Below are positions 14,186 through 23,300 of a stretch of DNA of 34,852 bases, piece after piece. The notes beneath the pieces were generated by a model that was not told where the DNA came from, made no database searches, and was given only the letters and a program-made list of their open reading frames with translations. The stretch's first letter is position 1, and every line of letters starts with the position of its first letter. Origin of the DNA: CAZITB01 sp964542055. GTDB taxonomy: Bacteria; Planctomycetota; Phycisphaerae; Sedimentisphaerales; CAMDDF01. The position numbers were made by a program, and so were the translations under genes. Location of the stretch: assembly GCA_964542055.1 (NCBI GenBank), contig CAZITB010000010.1, forward strand, positions 1 through 34,852, given 5' to 3'.

Positions 14186-16897
14186 GTGCCGGAAAAAAAA
14201 GCTCTAGTTAAAAATTCCATTGTTGTAATCCTCGCTGCCGGTAAGGGAACGAGGATGGGCAATCCTGACATGGCTAAGGTCTGTTTTGAGATAGATTCAG
14301 TACCTGCGATAAACAGGACTATATCGACGTTTAAGTCTATCGGTTTCGAAAAGTTTCTTCTTGTTGTTGGTTCAAATGCACAGGATGTACTTGATACTGT
14401 AGCAACTGAGCACGATGGAGTGGTGTATGCTTATCAATGCCCACAGCTTGGTACCGGTCATGCCGCTGCAATAGCGGCAAAGGCACTTGAAAATATTCAG
14501 TACCAGGGCAATATTCTTGTGACGATGGGCGATAAATTTATTGAGGCCGAAGCCATTGGATCGCTGGTCGATGGATTTATAAAACAACAGGCTGATATGG
14601 CACTTTTAAGTGTACCCAAAACCAAAGCTACAGAAGGTTCAGGCGGAAGAATATTTTTAGACCAGAATGGACAGGCACTTGATATAATTGAAAAGCCTGA
14701 CCTTGCCAGGCAGGCAATAGCTGATGCAATAAAATCCAAGTTGGCTAAATCCGGTAAGCTTACGGGTTCCCAGATAATTAATATAATAGACAATCATCTA
14801 TCAAATAAGCGCAAACAATCCTCCGCTGTAGGAGAACTTCTTAAGCTTTCATCTAAAAAAAATGTGCAGTTGAAAGAGCTTAAGAAAATTCTAAATAGGC
14901 AAGAATATAATCTTAGCGTTGGAGATCAAATTTATACAGCTTCTGATATTGAAAGGATATGTAAACAGGTCAATCCCAGTTTATATCTTTTTAAGGCGAA
15001 CGCTTTTTATAAAGGCGTTGCTATGATAGATAACAATAATGCACAGGGAGAATTTTATCTAACTGATATTGTCAAACAACTTAACTCTGTTAAAGATGAG
15101 CAGGGTCAGCCTCAATTCAGGATACGCACAATTCCTATAAAAAAACCTCAATGGATACAAGGCTTTAATTCCCCTGATGAATTGCTTGCTATTCAGGATT
15201 ACCTGAACAATAAAAAAAGGTTACATAAAACACAGTCAAGTATATTTGCAAAGCCCAAACTGTCCCCCAGGCAGTATTGTACAGTTGAACGATGGCTGAA
15301 AAAAATCAATAATAGCAACAAAGGTTCAGTTAAATGGTTTGAGAGTATTTATGGCCGAAATCCACAACTTCATCAACAAAAGCGTTTGGATATTACAAAA
15401 GTTTTGAACTGTTATGGTAAGAATTTCGGCTTTGACCAAAAGGTTTGTGTAATCAGGGCACCCGGGCGAATAAATCTGATGGGCAGACATGTTGACCACA
15501 GAGGAGGTTTTAATAACTTTTTGGCGATAGATAAAGAAACTATTGCGGTAGTTGGTCTTCGTGATGATGATAATGTTATCGCTGTCAATACTTCGCCCAG
15601 GCAGTTTCAAAAGGTACAATTTAATATTTCGGAATTGATAGGTCAATTTGGCTGGACAGATTGGGTTAATTTTATCGACAGTGACTGGGTACGAAATATG
15701 CTTCGAACGACTGCTGGACATTGGGGTAATTATATAAAAGCAGCTATCCTCAGACTTCAGCATCAATATCAGGATGTCAAGGTCAAAGGTCTCAATATGG
15801 CAGTTGCCGGCGATGTTCCGATAGCCGCCGGTCTTAGCAGCAGTTCAACAATTGTTGTTGCGACATTGCAGGCGGCCATTGCTCTGAATAACTTTGAACT
15901 TACCAGTCAGCAGTTTATTGACCTTTGTGGAACAGGCGAATGGTTCGTTGGTTCAAGAGGCGGAGCTGGTGACCATGCTGCAATATATCTGGGCCAGAGA
16001 GGTAAAATTGCACAGGTCGGCTATTTGCCTTTCAGAGTTGAAAACATCGTTGATGCACCATCTGACTATCAGGTTATAATAGCTAATAGTCACATTAAAG
16101 CACCAAAAAGCGGCAATGCCAAAGATCAGTTCAATTCCAGAATAGCCAGCTATAATCTTGGTTTAGCTCTTTTAAAGCAGCGATGTCCCCAGCTAAGCAC
16201 TTCGGTTGAATATATAAGAGACATTGATCCAGAAAATCTGGGATGTTCAGTAAGTGATATTTATAAAATGCTTATGAAACTTCCGCAAAATACAACACGT
16301 CAGGAAATACGAAAAATGCTTTCGTCTGAACATAAGAATCTGATCGACAAAAATTTTGCTTCGCATAAGGATTTGGGTAAATACAATCTAAGAGGTGTGG
16401 TGCTTTTTGGAATAACAGAAATCGCCAGAAGTAAAAAGTGCATTGAATATATTCAGTGTGGTCGGATGAGTGAGTTTGGCCATTTAATGCAGATAAGTCA
16501 TAATGGAGACAGGGTAAGCAAATCTGTCAAAAGCGGCGATTATATCGCATTGGACAATGATTGTTCTGATGAATATCTAAATAATTTGATCTTGAATTTG
16601 AAAAGCGAGGACCCTGAGAAAGTATTGAATTCTCAACTTTATATGCAGCCTGGCTGTTATGCTTGCAGTACACCGCAAATTGATCAGATGATTGATATTG
16701 TCTGTGGCGTTAAAGGTGTTGTTGGTGCTCAAATTGCCGGAGCGGGCCTTGGCGGTTGTATTATGATACTTGCAGAAAAAAGGGCTGTTGCAGATGTACA
16801 AAAAGAACTTGTGAAAAAATATTATAAACCCAGTAGTCTTAAACCTGCTATTTTCCCTAGTATTACTACTGAAGGAGCAGGTTTAGTAGAATTTTAA
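14186..16897 (+). CDS. Fused GlmU-like nucleotidyltransferase and GHMP (galactokinase-type) sugar kinase
   Basis: This 903-residue bifunctional protein has a GTG start, with AGGAAT just upstream. An ATG at 14181 leads to a stop in another frame. The N-terminal half (about 10-340) is a nucleotidyltransferase: LAAGKGTRM at 17-24 with Lys31, QLGTGHA near 88-93 and QGEFYLTDI near 287-295, the last two characteristic of GlmU-type uridylyltransferases. A Lys/Leu/Gln-rich insertion of about 80 residues (175-260) interrupts it. The GlmU left-handed beta-helix acetyltransferase is absent. The C-terminal half (about 410-903) is a GHMP kinase with RAPGRINLMGRHVDH (424-438; Arg replaces the usual Glu of GEHxD), GLSSSST (549-555) and AGAGLGGC near the end. 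Together it would phosphorylate a sugar at C1 and convert it to a nucleotide sugar, a GalNAc/GlcNAc-type salvage by analogy with GALK2 and fucokinase/pyrophosphorylase fusions. Confidence 0.85.
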   Translation: MPEKKALVKNSIVVILAAGKGTRMGNPDMAKVCFEIDSVPAINRTISTFKSIGFEKFLLVVGSNAQDVLDTVATEHDGVVYAYQCPQLGTGHAAAIAAKALENIQYQGNILVTMGDKFIEAEAIGSLVDGFIKQQADMALLSVPKTKATEGSGGRIFLDQNGQALDIIEKPDLARQAIADAIKSKLAKSGKLTGSQIINIIDNHLSNKRKQSSAVGELLKLSSKKNVQLKELKKILNRQEYNLSVGDQIYTASDIERICKQVNPSLYLFKANAFYKGVAMIDNNNAQGEFYLTDIVKQLNSVKDEQGQPQFRIRTIPIKKPQWIQGFNSPDELLAIQDYLNNKKRLHKTQSSIFAKPKLSPRQYCTVERWLKKINNSNKGSVKWFESIYGRNPQLHQQKRLDITKVLNCYGKNFGFDQKVCVIRAPGRINLMGRHVDHRGGFNNFLAIDKETIAVVGLRDDDNVIAVNTSPRQFQKVQFNISELIGQFGWTDWVNFIDSDWVRNMLRTTAGHWGNYIKAAILRLQHQYQDVKVKGLNMAVAGDVPIAAGLSSSSTIVVATLQAAIALNNFELTSQQFIDLCGTGEWFVGSRGGAGDHAAIYLGQRGKIAQVGYLPFRVENIVDAPSDYQVIIANSHIKAPKSGNAKDQFNSRIASYNLGLALLKQRCPQLSTSVEYIRDIDPENLGCSVSDIYKMLMKLPQNTTRQEIRKMLSSEHKNLIDKNFASHKDLGKYNLRGVVLFGITEIARSKKCIEYIQCGRMSEFGHLMQISHNGDRVSKSVKSGDYIALDNDCSDEYLNNLILNLKSEDPEKVLNSQLYMQPGCYACSTPQIDQMIDIVCGVKGVVGAQIAGAGLGGCIMILAEKRAVADVQKELVKKYYKPSSLKPAIFPSITTEGAGLVEF

Positions 16898-16917
16898 TTA
16901 AATTAAAGGAACTTTTG

Positions 16918-18165
16918 ATGATTTTAGAAAAATATTCATTTGGTGTCGGTGATAGATTTGCACATCAGGGTAAAGCACAGCTTAACGCGATGATAGAGGC
17001 AAAGAAGCTTGGTGTTGATATAGTGCCAGTGTGGAACAAATCTCATCGCGAGCACAGCATAATTCATACCCAGCCGGTATCTGTGCGACTAGAAGCTGAT
17101 GCAGCGGTTAAAGATCTTAACTGGCAGAATAGTTATTATGTTGATGCTGACCACATAAATCTGAGTAATGTCGATCTATTTATTGAAGCGTCAAATTTTT
17201 TCACACTTGATGTTGCAGATTACATCGGCAAAGAAGCTTCAAATGAAGATATTGAAAAATTTGTCGAAAAGTGCAGAAAATATATTGGTGCCCTTAGAAT
17301 TGATGGTATCGACCAGGAGATTGAGATTACCGAAAAAATGATCAAAGAAACAGCATCAAAAGTTATTCTTGCTATTCAGGAAGCTGGTAAACTTTATCGC
17401 CATATTGAAAGTAAAAAAGGTAAAGGTAATTTTATAACTGAGGTTTCAATGGATGAAACCGACCTTGCACAGACACCAGTTGAGATGTTCTTTATTTTGG
17501 CTGCGATAGCAGATGAAGGAATTCCTGCCCAAACTATAGCTCCAAAATTTACAGGCAGATTTAACAAAGGTGTTGATTACGTAGGCGATGTTGATCAGTT
17601 TGACAAAGAGTTTAATGAGGACCTTGCAGTTATAAAATATGCAATCAAAGAGTTTGGTCTTAATGAAAATCTTAAACTGAGCGTTCATTCGGGAAGTGAT
17701 AAATTTTCAATTTACGGTCCAATTAACAGAGCTATCAAGAAATTCGATACAGGTCTTCATCTTAAAACAGCCGGGACAACATGGTTGGAAGAGATAATCG
17801 GCCTTGCAGCTGCCGGTGGTGAGGGGCTGGACATCGCTAAAAGAATTTACGCATCTGCATTTGACCGATTCGATGAACTTTGTGGGCCTTATGCTACGGT
17901 TATCGACATAGACAAATCCGAATTACCTTCAGTCGAAGAGGTAAATGATTGGACCGGTGATAAGTTTAAAAAAGTAGTTACCCATGACCAGGCTTGTGAA
18001 GATTATAATTTGAATGTGAGACAGCTGCTTCATGTTGGCTATAAAGTTGCCGCAGAACTCGGAGATCTATACATCGCAGCATTGGAAAAATATGAAGATG
18101 TAATCGCAGAGCATGTTACAGAAAATATCTTTGAAAGACACATAAAGCCTGTATTTATTGCTTAA
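16918..18165 (+). CDS. Tagaturonate epimerase (UxaE)-family protein
   Basis: UxaE of Thermotoga interconverts D-tagaturonate and D-fructuronate. The 415-residue protein shares its landmarks: FGVGDR near residue 8, YVDADH near 74-79, SMDET near 177-181, VHSGSDKFSIY with His257, HLKTAGTTWLE near 281-291, and NVRQLLHVGY near 363. It lacks the N-terminal region of about 80 residues that the Thermotoga enzyme has before the GDR motif. The ATG at 16918 follows AAAGGA by 7 nt, and the TTG at 16915 is less likely. It is the last gene of the operon, 20 nt after the kinase fusion. The neighbours encode no uronate isomerase or mannonate dehydratase. It may therefore epimerise a different keto-sugar or keto-acid; the family is assigned with more certainty than the substrate. 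Confidence 0.75.
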   Translation: MILEKYSFGVGDRFAHQGKAQLNAMIEAKKLGVDIVPVWNKSHREHSIIHTQPVSVRLEADAAVKDLNWQNSYYVDADHINLSNVDLFIEASNFFTLDVADYIGKEASNEDIEKFVEKCRKYIGALRIDGIDQEIEITEKMIKETASKVILAIQEAGKLYRHIESKKGKGNFITEVSMDETDLAQTPVEMFFILAAIADEGIPAQTIAPKFTGRFNKGVDYVGDVDQFDKEFNEDLAVIKYAIKEFGLNENLKLSVHSGSDKFSIYGPINRAIKKFDTGLHLKTAGTTWLEEIIGLAAAGGEGLDIAKRIYASAFDRFDELCGPYATVIDIDKSELPSVEEVNDWTGDKFKKVVTHDQACEDYNLNVRQLLHVGYKVAAELGDLYIAALEKYEDVIAEHVTENIFERHIKPVFIA

Positions 18166-18400
18166 ACCAAGAGTAAAGATATCTTTGGTTGAAGTTATTT
18201 ACAAAAGGTGACAATTTGTTTTCTTGGTCAAAACAGAATACCCAGTCCCCATTCGGACTGCTCGATTTAATATCAAAATAATCTGACGATGTTTGAAGAA
18301 CCTTTGTGTTTTCTTCTGTCGGGGCGCATTATAAAATAAAACACTTCAAAAGTAATAAGATGGCTAATTTAGAAGTTTGGTTGGCTTTACCTTTCAGCAT
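18155..18400 (-). pseudogene. Small lipoprotein gene interrupted by an in-frame TAA
   Basis: The ATG at 18400-18398 has an excellent AGGAG 7 nt upstream and opens MLKGKANQTSKLAILLLLKC, followed by FIL, then a TAA (18331-18329). Beyond it the same frame continues for 57 codons, CAPTEENTKVLQTSSDYFDI and on, to a TAA at 18157-18155. The start gives a basic, then hydrophobic signal sequence, and the first codon after the stop is Cys. If the TAA were TCA, the junction would read FILSCAP, an acceptable lipobox. The whole is an 80-residue lipoprotein broken by one nonsense change, or a sequencing error. It lies 39 nt after the GH97 gene on the same strand, so it was the last gene of that operon. Its end overlaps the epimerase gene by 11 nt. 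The family is not recognised. Confidence 0.5.
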
Positions 18401-18439
18401 GTAATTTCTCCTGTTTTTCCACAAGTTTTCTAAATTATT

Positions 18440-20305
18440 TTATTTTTCTGGTAAGGGGGACAAAATAGCTGCAAAACCGCCGCCCTTGTTCATTTCGATA
18501 TTCAGTATTTCATTTTTAATAACTTTTTTTGTCTGTTTTTTAAAAGTGTTTCCAGCTAATTCGACATCGTTGAATGATAACATAGAGTATTTCGTTGTTT
18601 CAAGAAAGTTCAGATTAATCTGTACTTTCTTTTTTTGTTCTCCATTTAAAACTCCTATATACCAGCAATCTTTACTGCGTCTTGCAAAAGCTGCTAATGT
18701 ACCAATTTTACTTTCAGGTAAAACTATTGTTTCATCCCAAACAGTAGGTATCTTTTTAATAAATTCACACGCTGGATTTTCTATGATATTTTGCGGGTGT
18801 TCAGCATAAACAGTAAGAGGGCTGGTGAATACAATGAGAGTAGCAATTTGGTGACACCAGGTTGTATTGCCTTTTCTTTGACCTAAACTGAAAGGTGTGT
18901 AATCAGCGTGCCCAGCTAAAAATCTTGTAAATGGTATGATAGTATTATGTCTGGACCATGATCTCAGGTCTTTTTCAAAACCATAGACTCCTTCCCTGGT
19001 GACCTCATTTGGCCAAGTTCTCGAAAGTCCTGTTGGTTTATTTGCGCCATGGAAGTTTATCATAAGACCATATTCGGCTGCATCAATAAGGGTCTGGTTG
19101 TAAAAATGAACCATCTTTTTTGATTCGCTGTCCATGAAATCGATTTTTACTCCAACGACACCCGCTTCTTTGCATTTTTTAAAAAAATCTATTCTCTCTT
19201 CCCTGTCGTAAATACCTTTGATTCCTTTGCGGTCTTTGCAAGCTTTCCATACCCATGTTTTAACTCCGAACTTGTTTGAATATTGCACGAGCTCAGAAAT
19301 TAAATCCCATTTAGTAAGATTCTCTTTATTCCAGTGCCCCCAACCTTCGTCAACCAAGTTGTATTCAAAATTCAAATCTCCAGCGAGTTTTGCATATTCC
19401 TTCATGTTTTCAAACGTTACGCCACCACCGCCCAACCAGCTCCACACAGACCTGCCCGGTTTTATCCAGTTGGCTTTGGCTAACTCCTCTGTCGGTTCAG
19501 GGCAACAGTTATAGAGTATATCACTATTTACAAGTGTATTTAAATCCTTTCCGGCGATAATTACCCGCCATGGAGTTAATATATCTGTGCTCAGTCTGAA
19601 ATTGCCGCCAGATTTGAAGTATTCTTTGAGTAACATTCTGTTATCAGTTCTATGAGCTTTGATGCACATGCCGGTAAAGTTGTCGAGGGCAGCCTCTGTA
19701 ATAGCAAGGAACCCCTTTTGATCAGTCAGTTCAATCGTAATCGGCGGAGCCATATAAGTTTCATGTGCGATATTGTTCAGAACGGCTTTGGTATAACAAG
19801 CCTCATAGTTACCAGTGTATTGTTTGAACCAGATTTCATTTTTGGGATCAATTTTGAAAAGTGTTCCACCACCGGCAGTTATTTCTCTTTTGACAGAGTT
19901 ATTGAAAAAAAGACGAAATGCTAATCCGTCATTAAAGGCTTTGGCTTCGAAAAACCCTTTCGAATTGATCGAGTTGCTGATGAAGCTTATTTTGATAGTT
20001 TTGTAGTGATTTTTTGCTATGGAATGGACCGATTTAATCGGATACCGGGTGGAAAGTTCTGAAAATTTAATATTTGTAATTTCCAAGTCCCTGCAAGCAT
20101 CAATCCCATCAACAATCAGGCCTACAGGAGATGTTTCTACAACAACTTTATCATTAAATTTCATCTCATAATACAGTTTATTTTCGATAAGGTCAAATTT
20201 AGTTGAAATATCAGAGTCAGGACTTTCAAGGACAGCTATGTTTTTAGATGATGCCACAGAAGAAAAAAAAATTATGCTTAAAAGAATTAAGATGGTTTTT
20301 TTCAC
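18440..20305 (-). CDS. GH97-family glycoside hydrolase, retaining type (alpha-galactosidase-like)
   Basis: This 621-residue secreted enzyme has an N-terminal signal peptide (MKKTILILLSIIFFSSVASS). The order is that of GH97: an N-terminal beta-sandwich, a catalytic barrel from about residue 280 (SVWSWLGGGG, FEYNLVDEGW, VKTWVWKACK), and a C-terminal all-beta domain. Asp389 in VGVKIDFMD stands at the nucleophile position of the retaining branch, whose characterised members are alpha-galactosidases. The inverting alpha-glucosidase branch uses Glu instead. Acidic residues in WPNEVTREGVYGFE (431-444) probably include the acid/base and calcium ligands. The GTG start overlaps the preceding gene's TGA by 4 nt, implying coupling. 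The probable role is to remove alpha-galactosyl side groups in the periplasm or outside. Confidence 0.88.
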   Translation of the reverse strand: MKKTILILLSIIFFSSVASSKNIAVLESPDSDISTKFDLIENKLYYEMKFNDKVVVETSPVGLIVDGIDACRDLEITNIKFSELSTRYPIKSVHSIAKNHYKTIKISFISNSINSKGFFEAKAFNDGLAFRLFFNNSVKREITAGGGTLFKIDPKNEIWFKQYTGNYEACYTKAVLNNIAHETYMAPPITIELTDQKGFLAITEAALDNFTGMCIKAHRTDNRMLLKEYFKSGGNFRLSTDILTPWRVIIAGKDLNTLVNSDILYNCCPEPTEELAKANWIKPGRSVWSWLGGGGVTFENMKEYAKLAGDLNFEYNLVDEGWGHWNKENLTKWDLISELVQYSNKFGVKTWVWKACKDRKGIKGIYDREERIDFFKKCKEAGVVGVKIDFMDSESKKMVHFYNQTLIDAAEYGLMINFHGANKPTGLSRTWPNEVTREGVYGFEKDLRSWSRHNTIIPFTRFLAGHADYTPFSLGQRKGNTTWCHQIATLIVFTSPLTVYAEHPQNIIENPACEFIKKIPTVWDETIVLPESKIGTLAAFARRSKDCWYIGVLNGEQKKKVQINLNFLETTKYSMLSFNDVELAGNTFKKQTKKVIKNEILNIEMNKGGGFAAILSPLPEK

Positions 20306-23300
20306 TGCATTACCTCAACTGATAAAATTTTATTCCACTGAAAATTTTCTGTCCTGATAAGCCTGTAAGGTTTTTCAGATTTTATATCTAACCTGGTATT
20401 GATAAATGAAATGTTATTTGCATCAACGCATAAAACACCATCTTTAGATGATGCTACAATATTTTCAAAAACAATATCTTCAAAAGGTTTTTCTACAAGC
20501 CCCATGATTTCACAAAATCTGTCAGCTTTCGGGCTTTGACATTTTATATTACTAAATCTGATGTCTCTTAAAGTAGGGGTGCCGATGTTCACTTGTTCAG
20601 GTTGACTTGAGTTATACATTCCGCTTATTTCTATAACCTTTTTTTTCATATCAGAAATTTCAATATTATTAGCTCTGATCGATTCAATAATTCCACCCCT
20701 GCCTCTGGATGTCTTGATGCGAATGGCTCTGTCGGCATTTTTTAAAATACAGTTTTCAATCATAACATTTCTTATGCCGCCACTTGTCTCAGAACCAATT
20801 GCCACCGAACTTGCATCACTGAAATCCATCACACAGTCACGTATTAAGACGTTTTCGGTGGGCTTGTTTACCCTCAAACCGTCTTCGTTGTAGCCGCTTT
20901 TTATTGCTATACAGTCGTCGCCATTTCTGAAAAAGCAATTTTCAATAATAACGTTCCTGCTAGAATCCGGGTCAATTCCGTCTGTGTTGGGACCGGATGA
21001 ATTTGTTTTTATTCCCGAGATTAGAACATTTTCACAGTAAGTCGGATGGATCATCCAGAATGGCGAATCCTTTATCGTGAAATCTTTTAATGTAATGTTT
21101 ATGCAATTTCTAAAGTCGATTGTCATTGGTCTGGGAAAGAACCAGCCAACAGACCTTTTAGGCCGATTCGTATTCAGGTTTATGATTTTCTGATGAAGCT
21201 CATCAATGACTTCGAGCTTTTGATCTTTTTTGTATCTGCTTTTGTATTCACGATATTGACGCCACCACTTTTTGCCGTTGCCATCTATTGTTCCTTTGCC
21301 GGTAATAGAGATATTGGTCGCGTCACTTGCCCATATCAAAGCTGAATAACCCATGATCTCAATGCCTTCATGTCTAACAGGGCGGATAGGATAGTCCTTG
21401 AAATCATCGCTAAAAAAGAGAATGGTTTCGTCGTTTAATTTAAGTTCAACATTGTTTTTCAATTCGATTGGTTTGCATAAAAACTTACCGTCTCCGATAA
21501 TAACTGTTCCTCCGCCGTTTTGGCTGCATGTCAAAATGGCTTTGTTAATTGCCTCACTGTCATACAGTTGGTCATTTGCGATTGCACCAAAATCTGAAAC
21601 GTTGTAAATTTTTGCTGTATCTGTTTCTTTTACACGATTTTGGTTCAAAACCTGCCATATTTTGTTTTTGTATTCAGTGCTGGCAGTGCGATCTTTCTTG
21701 ACGTTCCAATGGTATTTGGTTTTATATATTTCCGGGTTAGCATCCCACATTGATACCTCTTTGCTGTAATAATCTATGAAGGGCTTCGAAACATTGTCCA
21801 GTGCCTGGTTTAAAGTTTCAGATAAAGAATTTTTTAGATCAGGAGCATGGGTATTATGAATTTTCTTTTGGAGCATTGTCAAATACTCGTAATCCTGTCG
21901 GCCTTCGTGGATAGCTTTCCATTGTTTGGTGATATATACGTTTTTGTCGTTGCAGTAAAAAGGAGAGTAAATTAACTTGTCAATTGCGTAATCATTGAAA
22001 GTGGATTCTGCGGGCATGTCATAGAATTGCCAATATCCGCTGTATGTCGCCCCGTAATAGAATGATATCCATTGCTGAAGGAGATAGTACGTATAAGGGT
22101 CAAAGCTTTTAGATGGAGTGAGTGTGCTATAGAAACTGAACTCTTTACCTTGATTCATTTTTTCAGCATAAAACACTTCTGAGTTAGATCTGTTTAAGAA
22201 GTTTAAAAATATCTGGTGATGCGCACAGATATTATCTGAAACAGTATAGATGGTATCTCCGTTATATACATGTGCATCGGTTTCGGGGTAACCATGGATC
22301 GTATCTACAAATATCTTTATCTTTGAGTCATCAGAATTAAGGCCGCTTTTAACAGACTGTGCGATTTTTATAAACTCTTCTTGCTGAGTCTGAGAACCGG
22401 GCTCATCTCTAGGTAAGAGATAAAGATTTTGCTTGATATTTTCAGATAAAAGATGATTATTTAAGGTTTTGCTAAACGCAGCCATTCTTTTTTCATATCT
22501 AGCTAAATGCTGGCTGGTATTTACACTTCCAATTTGGCTTTTCAAATGAGTAATGTAATAATCCTTAGCAAATGGAAAAGTACTCATCCATTCGTCAATC
22601 TCTGAAAAATCAGGATTTTTAATAAGGTTGTCATCACTGTCAAAATATGTGTCATCCAGAGCCGGAAGAATAGATCCTGAAACCCAGGGACAATTATACT
22701 GATATTCTTTAATAATATTTAGAATATCTGTTTTCTGTTGCTCAGAAAAATCGTATCTTTCAGCAGTCCTTGTTGTAATGTAATCCCACATGCCCAATCC
22801 CAACGTTAGGTTTTCTGGAAATGAAAAATCAGCTATGTTAATTTCATACTGTAATGATGTTTTTTTAAAAAAACCGTGGGATACTTCGACTATCACGTCG
22901 AATTTGCCGGGCGGAAGATTTTTCGGCTGAAAATCAATCCAAAACTGTTGGGTCATACCCGCAGGAATAGTAAAAGAATTTTTCTCAATTTCTTCAGAAG
23001 GCTCGTCAAGTATATTGAAAACAAGCAAATTCATCTGATTGTCATTGCATAATACTTTGCGCAAATTTATATCGCACTTATCAAGCAGTCCTTTGTCTNN
23101 NNNNNNNNCTGTTTTGAATTTTATATTTATTTTTTCAGGTTTGCTGTGGCTATTAGTTATATTGAAAACTTTTCCCCTGCGTTCTTTGTTCGCCAAATAA
23201 ATTTTGGAAGTGAGGGGTGTATTTTCAGGGAGACTATAAACATTAACGGGATCCCATTTATTAGTTGTCCATAACTTAATACCATGCACTTTTTCTTTAG

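Noticed and set aside
18165..18190. AACCAA/TTGGTT stem with inner palindrome AAAGATATCTTT as terminator of the seven-gene operon
   Set aside because: The stem is weak and no T run follows; part of it is the coding end of the broken lipoprotein gene.
18329..18331. In-frame TAA taken as a recoded or selenocysteine-type codon
   Set aside because: Selenocysteine uses UGA, and no structure supporting recoding was seen. A single substitution or an assembly error explains it better.
23099..23108. Reading the 10-N site as a gene boundary
   Set aside because: The sequence on both sides continues one plausible beta-rich domain in the same frame, with no start or ribosome binding site after the gap.
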